A stretch of 64,000 nt of DNA from contig NZ_CP126107.1 in the NCBI RefSeq assembly GCF_030123365.1, positions 3,991,501 to 4,055,500 on the forward strand, written 5' to 3'. The DNA is from Neobacillus sp. SuZ13. Its GTDB lineage: Bacteria; Bacillota; Bacilli; Bacillales; Cytobacillaceae. The number at the start of each line of letters is the position of its first letter. The first letter of the stretch is position 1. Shown here piece by piece: positions 25,653 to 34,159 of this stretch. Both the position numbers and the translations under genes were made by a program. The notes beneath the pieces were generated by a model that was not told the origin of the DNA, did not search any database, and saw nothing but the letters and a program-made list of their open reading frames with translations.

Positions 25653-25731
25653 GGGAACCGCCTCCTTTTTTATTAGTATGCACAAAAAAGTGGGTTTTCA
25701 TTTCCAGAATTCTTTAGGAGTTGTTAAAAAG

Positions 25732-25869
25732 ATGCTCAATCAAAAAAGATATACAAAAGTGGGAACGGATATTAATGAAGTAAAACGGTTAAATAGCCAA
25801 TCTGGCTTGAGCTATAATGAAGTAAAAAAATTACTTGCTGAAAGATATCTTGCTATTAAAAAGGAATAG
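25732..25869 (+). CDS. Small basic protein of unknown function, 45 residues
   Basis: The ATG at 25732 follows TTAGGAG by 11 bases. The product M-L-N-Q-K-R-Y-T-K-V-G-T-D-I-N-E-V-K-R continues S-G-L-S-Y-N-E-V-K-K-L-L-A. The two N-E-V-K motifs suggest a helix-turn-helix-like or coiled helix pair. Similar short proteins exist in Bacillus but I cannot give a reliable family name. A terminator follows. Confidence 0.65.
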   Translation: MLNQKRYTKVGTDINEVKRLNSQSGLSYNEVKKLLAERYLAIKKE

Positions 25870-25878
25870 AAAAAGACT

Positions 25879-25908
25879 AACCCTCAAGCCATTGGGCTTG
25901 AGGGTTTG
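25879..25908. terminator. Bidirectional terminator
   Basis: The arms AACCCTCAAGCC/GGGCTTGAGGGTT lie between the small plus-strand gene and the MutS2-like gene, with T-rich sequence on the plus strand. Confidence 0.85.
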
Positions 25909-25915
25909 ATTTTTG

Positions 25916-27853
25916 TTAATGATTTCCTTCTTCTTTATGTTCAATTGTTATATTTTCCTGATGTCCTTTTGAGAGCAGTTTATCTTTTTTACGGTTTTCT
26001 TTGGATTGAAAAATTATGTCGAAATCGTAATCATCAGGGTATAGTTCTTTTGCTGCGATATATAAAGTGATTCTCTTGTGGTTGATTGTTTGCTTTTCCC
26101 CCTTTATTTGTACGACATATTTTCCTAGAGGGTCCGGACCTGTAAAGATAATCCCAAACTCATTAGCAGGTGAAATTTTCACATTGTCTCCCTGTTGGAA
26201 GAGAGGGATTTTTACCTCTATTTTTGTTCTTTTGGTCATCTCCTTATATTTATTAATAATCACCTGTTTTTCCAATTCCTTTAGCTTCCAGACATCTGTT
26301 ACATCTGTTGTATATTGCTTTTCTTCTTTATAGGTGATGATATGAGCCCTTTCAAGAATTCGCGGATGTATTCCCAGCTTTAACGCAATTGCAAAGGCCT
26401 GACTCTCTCCTCCTCTTCCAATGTGTAAGCGATAGGTTGGACTTAAGCTGGTTAAATCAAACTCCATCGATCCATTAATAAATCCTGGATGTGTTTCAGC
26501 AAAAACTTTAATTTCACTGTAATGGGTTGTTGCCAGGATAGTTGCCCCCTTTTCATACAAAGTTTCTAAAATAGCTGTAGCGAGCCCCATTCCTTCACCA
26601 GGGTCGGTGCCCGAACCTAATTCATCTAATAAAACCAAGGTGCAGTGCTGGGTTTCTTTTAAAATTTCAATAATATTAACTATCCGTGAGCTAAATGTAC
26701 TTAAATTTTCAGTAATACTTTGCCCATCCCCAATATCAACTAGAATGCGCTCAAATATATTCATACTACTTTCTGGTGCAGCCGGAATATGAAGCCCGCA
26801 TTGGACCATTAAGGTTAAGAGACCCACTGTTTTAATCGTTACAGTTTTCCCGCCTGTATTTGGTCCGGTAATGACTAATGCATGCTGTTCATTACTTAAA
26901 GTAAAGGAAAGAGGGACAGCTTTTTCCCCTAAAAGCGGGTGTTTTGCAGAAATTAAATTTAACTCACCCGATTTGTTTATACTTACCTTTGAGCCATTGA
27001 TCGACCGTGCATACTTTGCTTTTGCAAATAAAAAATCATAATGAACCATTGTTTCAATCGCAATACGAATTTGCTGCTCCTTTTCTTCAACCAATCCCGT
27101 TAAATAATTTAAAACCCTTTGAACTTCGACCTCTTCATCTCCGAATAACCAATTTAATTGATCTTGAAACATCGCAATCTCTTCAGGTTCCATAAAAAGA
27201 GTTGAACCAGAAGCAGAAGTATCTAAGACCACTCCCTTTATTTTGTTCCGATATTCTTTTTTAATAGGGATCACATAGCGGCCATTTCGCTGACTGACTA
27301 CATTCTCCTGTAAATAATTTTTATATTTATTGGATCGAATCAACTGAAGTGTTTTTTCTTTTAGCCTTTCCTCTTGAATCGCTATTTGTTTCCTCAATTT
27401 TAATAACTCTTTACTAGCATAATCATCAACTCGGCCATTTCGGATACAGCGGATAATCTCACTTGCAAGATCCGGTAATTCATCAATTCCATCAACGTAG
27501 GAAGATACTCTTGGGGCATAATATACTTTATCCTTCATATATCTGCGCATCTTTCCACAGCAGTCCAAGAAATCATAAAGCTTAGCCAACTGGTCAGCCC
27601 TAAGTGCAACTCCCTTATTCATATTATTTAACAATGCATCCATCCCATCCAAACCGTGAACAGGAACACTAGCACTCTTTTTTAAAATCTCGACAGCCTC
27701 AGACACTTCTTCAAGCCATGCTTCAATTTGCTTCAAATTGGTCGATGGTGTCAGGCACTCGATTTTTTCTTTTCCTTCTTTCGTTAAGGCAAAATTCGCA
27801 ATGGTCTCTTTGATTTGCTGAAACTCCAACGTATTAAAAGTATGTGAATTCAC
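25916..27853 (-). CDS. MutS2-like ATPase lacking the Smr nuclease domain
   Basis: The 645-residue protein begins like MutS2 (F-N-T-L-E-F-Q-Q-I-K, L-T-P-S-T-N-L), has the clamp region, then the MutS ATPase with Walker A G-P-N-T-G-G-K-T-V (about residue 325), L-S-T-F-S-S, Walker B V-L-L-D-E-L-G-S-G-T-D-P and T-T-H-Y. True MutS2 is about 785 residues and ends in an Smr endonuclease domain; here the sequence stops in a Lys/Glu-rich tail of about 100 residues after a small KOW-like segment. The start is GTG behind AGGAGG. It is probably a paralogue of mutS2, acting on ribosomes or DNA; the role is open. Confidence 0.85.
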   Translation of the reverse strand: MNSHTFNTLEFQQIKETIANFALTKEGKEKIECLTPSTNLKQIEAWLEEVSEAVEILKKSASVPVHGLDGMDALLNNMNKGVALRADQLAKLYDFLDCCGKMRRYMKDKVYYAPRVSSYVDGIDELPDLASEIIRCIRNGRVDDYASKELLKLRKQIAIQEERLKEKTLQLIRSNKYKNYLQENVVSQRNGRYVIPIKKEYRNKIKGVVLDTSASGSTLFMEPEEIAMFQDQLNWLFGDEEVEVQRVLNYLTGLVEEKEQQIRIAIETMVHYDFLFAKAKYARSINGSKVSINKSGELNLISAKHPLLGEKAVPLSFTLSNEQHALVITGPNTGGKTVTIKTVGLLTLMVQCGLHIPAAPESSMNIFERILVDIGDGQSITENLSTFSSRIVNIIEILKETQHCTLVLLDELGSGTDPGEGMGLATAILETLYEKGATILATTHYSEIKVFAETHPGFINGSMEFDLTSLSPTYRLHIGRGGESQAFAIALKLGIHPRILERAHIITYKEEKQYTTDVTDVWKLKELEKQVIINKYKEMTKRTKIEVKIPLFQQGDNVKISPANEFGIIFTGPDPLGKYVVQIKGEKQTINHKRITLYIAAKELYPDDYDFDIIFQSKENRKKDKLLSKGHQENITIEHKEEGNH

Positions 27854-27906
27854 TTTTTAACCTCCTAAATAATTGACTATGTTAATGATTGTTGAATTGG
27901 CACTAT

Positions 27907-27932
27907 TGTTGATTGGAGCGGAAATCAACAGC
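27907..27932. repeat. Minimal copy of palindromic repeat family 1, reverse orientation
   Basis: It reads TGTTGATTGGAGCGGAAATC followed by AACAG, the exact reverse complement of the core found at 11445. It sits just upstream of the MutS2-like gene. Confidence 0.7.
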
Positions 27933-27953
27933 CTAGTTAAACAGAAATAAAAA

Positions 27954-27983
27954 TAGCCGCAATGAACAATGTCATTGCGGCTA
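27954..27983. terminator. Hairpin terminator
   Basis: The arms TAGCCGCAATGA/TCATTGCGGCTA form a strong 12-bp stem. On the minus strand a TTTTTATTTC tract follows. There is no obvious gene whose transcript it would end, unless one is hidden in 27984-28339. Confidence 0.6.
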
Positions 27984-28097
27984 CATGAAATAAACTCATT
28001 CACTCATCCTACATACAAAATATTTACCCAAAATAAAAACTGTCTACACGGATGTACACAGCTACATTGGTAAAGATGTATGCTAATGATGCCCATT

Positions 28098-28202
28098 GTT
28101 CTTAACTCCATTCCTAAGCATATCTAAATAAGCCTTCATTCAAGAAAAATTGAAAAAGGTTTTAGGAATGAACATATCCAATTGATTGGATTAGTTAAGA
28201 AC
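28098..28202. repeat. Nested inverted-repeat element in a 356 bp gap
   Basis: Terminal arms GTTCTTAACT (28098) and AGTTAAGAAC (28193) are perfect. Inside them CATTCCTAA pairs with TTAGGAATG, and ATCCAATTGATTGGAT is a local palindrome. Together these can form a three-way junction. The rest of 27984-28339 shows no convincing ORF. It could be a structured RNA, a small mobile element remnant or an operator region of lrgAB. Confidence 0.55.
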
Positions 28203-28339
28203 GACACCTAACATAAAACATACTCCTTTAAACACCTAAGTTTTTAGAAAAGTTTAATTCTTATTAAGAATATGATAAATGGGAACACTTGTCAATTTCT
28301 TCATTTTATAGAATATGCAAATAAAAATCCATTGTTACA

Positions 28340-29017
28340 CTATAGTAAGATTGGAATGATATAAGGAATGACAAACGATATTAACAATGCTGCGATACCC
28401 ATGGCGGCGCCGGCAACGGCTCCCTGGATCTCCCCTTCTCTGATAGCTTCAGCCGTACCAATGCCATGAGCGATTGTTCCGATTGATAAGCCACGGGCAA
28501 ACGGGTGATCAATTTTAAACAGATTCATGAGCCTTGGCCCAAACATTGCGCCAATCATTCCTGTAATTATCACAAATGCAGCGATGAGAGAAACATTACC
28601 CTTTATTATTTTGCCAACTTCCGTTGCTACCGGAACAGTTACTGATTTAAACGTTAATGGCAGTAGTAACATTTTTGAAAAAAAGAAACATTTAGCAATA
28701 ATGAGGGCCGATAAAATCGTTGTAATCGTCCCTATTAATAACCCTACACATGCTGCAGCCAAATATTGAGCTAACAAGGTCCGATTCTTATAAATCGGGA
28801 CAGCTAATGCAACCGTTGCAGGTCCGAGCAGATAAGTCAGAAACTTTTTAGCAGGCGAATATTCATGATATGAAATATGTGAACCTACTAACAGAACAAT
28901 AATAATTAATGTGCTTAAAAATACAGGGCTGGTAAGAGGCGATGAATATCTTTGCCCAAATTTCCGTGAAAATATATAGACAGTTATCGTTAGAAAAATG
29001 CTATACACTGTGATCAT
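28340..29017 (-). CDS. lrgB: LrgB/CidB family membrane protein
   Basis: This 225-residue integral membrane protein with about six to seven segments has the LrgB core: L-G-P-A-T-V-A-L-A-V-P, K-S-V-T-V-P-V-A and G-T-I-A-H-G-I-G-T-A. It pairs with LrgA in a system proposed to act in murein hydrolase control, programmed lysis or pyruvate uptake. Its start overlaps the end of lrgA by 17 bp, so the two are cotranscribed. No LytS/LytT pair is in the window. Confidence 0.88.
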   Translation of the reverse strand: MITVYSIFLTITVYIFSRKFGQRYSSPLTSPVFLSTLIIIVLLVGSHISYHEYSPAKKFLTYLLGPATVALAVPIYKNRTLLAQYLAAACVGLLIGTITTILSALIIAKCFFFSKMLLLPLTFKSVTVPVATEVGKIIKGNVSLIAAFVIITGMIGAMFGPRLMNLFKIDHPFARGLSIGTIAHGIGTAEAIREGEIQGAVAGAAMGIAALLISFVIPYIIPILL

Positions 29018-29393
29018 GATAATTCACTTTTACCTTTTCTTTTTTCATTATTATAGATTGTGTTGCTTTACCCGCAGATATGAGTCCAATAAAGGCACTA
29101 ATAATCAAGACAATTAAAATGAGGATGCCCTTATTTAGAAACATAGGTCCCAATGTCATTAAGCCAACTGCGATTGGTATGAAAAAAAAGCTTAAATGCT
29201 TTAATAGCCATGTTGCTGCCAAGTCTATTTGTTCTACTTTGATTACACGGGTCCAGAGTAGGATTAATAGGATAAGAATACCGATAACATTTCCAGGAAC
29301 TTGTAAATGAAAAAAACGTACCAGTAGACTGCCCATTTGATAAATTACAATTAAAGTGGCAAGTTGAAAAGAAAAAATTAACACTTTTTTCAC
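29001..29393 (-). CDS. lrgA: LrgA/CidA family holin-like protein
   Basis: The 130-residue protein has four hydrophobic segments and the LrgA/CidA pattern: Y-Q-M-G-S-L-L-V near residue 20, P-G-N-V-I-G-I-L-I-L, L-L-K-H-L-S-F-F-F-I-P-I-A-V-G-L-M. It is the first gene of the pair, starting with GTG behind a GGGGGGAG site. It was compared with antiholin LrgA and holin-like CidA; sequence alone does not decide between them. Confidence 0.87.
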   Translation of the reverse strand: MKKVLIFSFQLATLIVIYQMGSLLVRFFHLQVPGNVIGILILLILLWTRVIKVEQIDLAATWLLKHLSFFFIPIAVGLMTLGPMFLNKGILILIVLIISAFIGLISAGKATQSIIMKKEKVKVNYHDHSV

Positions 29394-29555
29394 TATACTC
29401 CCCCCTTTTCTAGGAAATATTTAAATATTCAAAAAATATAATCGATAATATTAAAATATAAAAGAACAGCATTTTAAATGCACGAAATTTTGTTCACAAA
29501 TTATCCATATCTTTTTTCAACTAACTTCTTTATCTTAAATGTAGGAGGGATACAT

Positions 29556-30158
29556 ATGAAAAAGATCTATTTAATTTGCAGTCTTGCTGTGTTTATCGGT
29601 ATAGCAGCAGGAATTTCTTTTTTTCTCATTCGTGATTCAAATGCTAAAATACCTGCAGAGGTAACGTTGATAGACCAAAATGGTGATTCCTATAACTTTG
29701 GTAAGGATAAAACTAAATTAAAACTGGTTGAGTTTATCTATACCCATTGCCCTGATATTTGTCCAACCACAACACAAAAGATGATTGACTTGAAAAAGGA
29801 TTTTGAGAAGGTTGGCGTTTTTGGGAAGGATATTGAGTTTTTGACAATTACCATCGATCCCTATCGTGACACCCCAGAGATATTATCAGACTATATGCAA
29901 GGATTTGAGATTCAAAATAATAAGGATTGGTTATTCCTAACAGGAGATAAACAAAACATTAAAAGAGACCGGGCAGAGATTAAAAAAGTGACCGATGCAA
30001 TGCAGTTTCAGTTTAAAGATCCTGGCAACGGACAATTCATACATTCCACTTTTACCTTTTTGATAGATGAAAACAATAAATTTATTGACAAGTTTCCAAT
30101 GGGAGAAGACTTTGACAAACAAGAAGTATACGATCAAGTAATGGATGAATTAGAGTAA
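29556..30158 (+). CDS. SCO1/SenC family copper chaperone for cytochrome oxidase
   Basis: The 200-residue protein has an N-terminal membrane anchor (about 4-26) without a lipobox Cys, then a thioredoxin-like domain. The copper ligands C-P-D-I-C (about residues 67-71) and the distal His in G-Q-F-I-H-S-T-F are present. The ATG at 29556 follows TAGGAGGG; the longer reading from 29478 lacks a site. It would deliver copper to the CuA centre of the aa3/caa3 oxidase on the outer face, as YpmQ does in B. subtilis. Confidence 0.9.
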   Translation: MKKIYLICSLAVFIGIAAGISFFLIRDSNAKIPAEVTLIDQNGDSYNFGKDKTKLKLVEFIYTHCPDICPTTTQKMIDLKKDFEKVGVFGKDIEFLTITIDPYRDTPEILSDYMQGFEIQNNKDWLFLTGDKQNIKRDRAEIKKVTDAMQFQFKDPGNGQFIHSTFTFLIDENNKFIDKFPMGEDFDKQEVYDQVMDELE

Positions 30159-30161
30159 CAA

Positions 30162-30195
30162 AAAAGCGATTAGTCCGTTTGGATTAATCGCTTTT
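30162..30195 (+). terminator. Terminator of the SCO1 gene
   Basis: The arms AAAGCGATTAGTCC/GGATTAATCGCTTT are followed by TTTATTTT. Confidence 0.85.
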
Positions 30196-30232
30196 TATTT
30201 TCTAGATTTTGTCCCTTTCAAATGCTTGTTAT

Positions 30233-30367
30233 TTAGTTCACAGAAGAAGGGTAATTTTTTATTTTCTGCAGTGACAAGAGGTAATTGGATTTTGGTTTGG
30301 TTAAGCTCGCTTTAATACCAGCCTTTTTTAACTTGTTAACAAGTTCGGTTAGTTGATTTTTTGTCAT
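30233..30367 (-). CDS. Small basic protein of unknown function, 44 residues
   Basis: The ATG (30365-30367) follows AAGAAGGTGTGAG. The product begins M-T-K-N-Q-L-T-E-L-V-N-K-L-K-K-A-G-I-K and is strongly basic; a second half continues S-N-Y-L-L-S-L-Q-K-I-K. No Cys or membrane segment is present. I do not recognise a family; support is the ribosome site, codon pattern and the clean gap it fills. Confidence 0.45.
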   Translation of the reverse strand: MTKNQLTELVNKLKKAGIKASLTKPKSNYLLSLQKIKNYPSSVN

Positions 30368-30487
30368 CCATCTCACACCTTCTTTTACTTGCTTCTTTAC
30401 CCCAATTCTACAACAAAAATATGAATAAAGTGTGAAATCAAAGAAATTTTTTTAGAAAATTTTTCTTATACACTTTTTATTGACTAA

Positions 30488-32176
<1,689 letters not shown>

Positions 32177-32186
32177 TTAATTGGAC

Positions 32187-32219
32187 AAAAGGGGCACCTC
32201 GATTGAGGTGACCCTTTTT
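32187..32219. terminator. Bidirectional terminator between ykpA and the YuzL-like gene
   Basis: The arms AAAGGGGCACCTC/GAGGTGACCCTTT close over a GATT loop and are followed by a T tract. Confidence 0.8.
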
Positions 32220-32221
32220 CA

Positions 32222-32353
32222 TTAACTTCTCTTCTGTTTTCTTCTTGATGAAGGTTCTGTTCTAGAACCTGTCTCAGTTGTTGTTGTTCCTTGTCCTTCC
32301 ACTTGCGGGGAAGCCAAGCCTATTGTTGATGGATCCTTTTTACGTTTTCCCAT
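32222..32353 (-). CDS. YuzL-like small protein
   Basis: The 43-residue product [20 protein letters not shown] ends in a Ser/Arg/Lys-rich tail. The basic start, the D-P-S-x-x-G-L motif and V-E-G-Q-G-T-T agree with the YuzL family of Bacillus as I recall it. The ATG follows GGGGAGGTG. Function is unknown. Confidence 0.65.
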   Translation of the reverse strand: MGKRKKDPSTIGLASPQVEGQGTTTTETGSRTEPSSRRKQKRS

Positions 32354-32455
32354 GTTTGTACACCTCCCCTATTAGTTTTTGGAGGATTAATGCTAGTTAT
32401 TCCGAATAATTCAGATAAAATGAGGCAAGATAATCTAGAAGAGGAGGTGTTTTGT

Positions 32456-32698
32456 ATGGCAAAAATTGGTGTAGAACAATCTCTTACACAAGTTCAACAA
32501 GCCCTACGTGAAAAGGGACATGATGTAGTTGAATTAAAGCAGGAGTCGGACGCCCAGAATTGTGACTGTTGTGTTGTTACAGGACTAGATTCCAACGTAA
32601 TGGGTATGCAGGATACCAGTACAAAGGGTTCAGTTATTGACGCAAACGGTCTATCCGCTGACGAAGTATGTCAACAAGTAGAAAGCAGACTACAATAA
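32456..32698 (+). CDS. ykuS: YkuS family (UPF0180) protein
   Basis: The 80-residue soluble protein begins [10 protein letters not shown] and has the family features [16 protein letters not shown] and N-V-M-G-M-Q-D. The ATG at 32456 follows GAGGAGGTG; the earlier ATG at 32390 would read through that site. The three Cys residues could bind metal or form disulfides. Function is unknown. Confidence 0.82.
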   Translation: MAKIGVEQSLTQVQQALREKGHDVVELKQESDAQNCDCCVVTGLDSNVMGMQDTSTKGSVIDANGLSADEVCQQVESRLQ

Positions 32699-32711
32699 TT
32701 AATCCAACTCT

Positions 32712-32740
32712 CAAAGACTAAAGGATACACTTTAGTCTTT
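32712..32740 (+). terminator. Terminator of ykuS
   Basis: The arms AAAGACTAAAG/CTTTAGTCTTT are followed by TTTTG. Confidence 0.85.
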
Positions 32741-32802
32741 TTTGTTTTCATCTTTTTGTCTATTTCCTATAATATTATTTGTTACAAATATTAAACAAAA
32801 AT

Positions 32803-32833
32803 AAGCCATGATAAGGTCTAACTTATCATGGCT
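32803..32833 (-). terminator. Terminator of the D,D-carboxypeptidase gene
   Basis: The arms AAGCCATGATAAG/CTTATCATGGCTT are flanked by A and T tracts and lie 12 bp downstream of the stop codon on the minus strand. Confidence 0.85.
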
Positions 32834-32844
32834 TTTTCATTTTT

Positions 32845-34017
32845 CTAAAACTTCCTAGTGAGTTTATTTCTTAAACCAATAATAATCCCTGCTAATGCAA
32901 TAATTATAACACCATATATGAGATTAATATTGAATAACTGCTTTTCTTGTTGTTGTTTATTTTTAGAGGTTGTTACATTTTTTACTTGGAGCTTCACAGG
33001 AGCTGGCTCTTTGTATTTAAGTGGAACGAACTGAACTACTTGTCCATTATTATTACTTTTAATCGCAAGTACTCCCTGATTATTTAATACCCTCATACTC
33101 CCTTTGGTGGATTCTGTAATTAAGGTATTCTTTTCAGGGAAGTATTCTTTATTGCCTAATTTATAAATATCACTTTGCAAAAGTGTTGCATGTTGAAAGT
33201 TTTTAAATCCATAATCAAACAAACTTGCCGTATCATCATATTTATCTTTTGGTAGATCAGAGTTTAGAACCACAGCAGTCAGCCTTATTTTCGGATTGGC
33301 TGCAGTGGTAGCCAGGGTTTGTTTTGCTTTAACTGTATATCCTGTTTTCCCTCCGGTTACTCCTGGGTAGGCAAACTCCCCTTTTAGCATGCGGTGGTGG
33401 GTTACGATGTTCGTTTTCCATGATTTCCCCTTCCACTTAAGTACTTTCGTTCCAAAGATTTCTGCAAAGACAGGATTCTTGATGGCATAATTAGTTATGA
33501 TCCCCATATCCCTTGCCGTGGTATAATGGTTCTTATCAAACAAACCATTGGGATTGATAAAATGGGTGTGATTTACACCTATTGTTGTTTTTAAATAGGT
33601 ATTCAAATGCATTGCAAACTGTTCGACACTTCCATCTAAGTGTTCTGCAATGGCTACCGCAGCATCATTTCCAGAATTAACTAACATTCCTTCGATCAAT
33701 TGCTTTAAAGTAATTTTTTCCCCTTCGTCTAAATAAACCCTTGTTCCATCTTGCCTCACAGCATTGGCACTAACAGTAACCAGGCTATTCAAATTGCCCT
33801 TTTCAATCGCATAAATGGCTGTGGCTATTTTCGTTAGACTAGCAGGATACATCTTTTTATCTGCATTTTTTTGAAACAGAACGGCACCTGTATCAGAATC
33901 TAAAAGAATAGCCCCTTTACTTTTTAGGTTAGGTTGTCCATTATTAGCTGCTAAAGGAGTTAAATGGTTCGAACAAACGAGTAAGATTACGAAGATAAGT
34001 GACACTAACTTTTTCAT
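32845..34017 (-). CDS. D-alanyl-D-alanine carboxypeptidase (penicillin-binding protein, DacF-like)
   Basis: This enzyme trims the terminal D-Ala from peptidoglycan stem peptides outside the membrane. The 390 residues start with a signal peptide (1-24). The active-site motifs are S60-L-T-K63, S-G-N in L-V-N-S-G-N-D and K-T-G in G-G-K-T-G-Y-T. A C-terminal hydrophobic segment (about 363-382) with a basic end replaces the usual amphipathic anchor. No spoIIA genes adjoin it, so it may not be DacF itself; DacB or a vegetative relative is possible. Confidence 0.88.
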   Translation of the reverse strand: MKKLVSLIFVILLVCSNHLTPLAANNGQPNLKSKGAILLDSDTGAVLFQKNADKKMYPASLTKIATAIYAIEKGNLNSLVTVSANAVRQDGTRVYLDEGEKITLKQLIEGMLVNSGNDAAVAIAEHLDGSVEQFAMHLNTYLKTTIGVNHTHFINPNGLFDKNHYTTARDMGIITNYAIKNPVFAEIFGTKVLKWKGKSWKTNIVTHHRMLKGEFAYPGVTGGKTGYTVKAKQTLATTAANPKIRLTAVVLNSDLPKDKYDDTASLFDYGFKNFQHATLLQSDIYKLGNKEYFPEKNTLITESTKGSMRVLNNQGVLAIKSNNNGQVVQFVPLKYKEPAPVKLQVKNVTTSKNKQQQEKQLFNINLIYGVIIIALAGIIIGLRNKLTRKF

Positions 34018-34130
34018 TAAATAACACCCAACTTTTACATTATTTCCTATTAAATCTTAACAGATTGTATTGCAAAATAATAGATTAATTTAGGAAATCT
34101 ATTGGAAAGTCATTTATAGATATAGAAAAA

Positions 34131-34151
34131 CCGGCTGGTCACACCAACCGG
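34131..34151 (-). terminator. Terminator of mprF
   Basis: The arms CCGGCTGGT/ACCAACCGG run on the minus strand into TTTTTC, just downstream of the mprF stop codon. Confidence 0.8.
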
Positions 34152-34159
34152 AAATTGGA

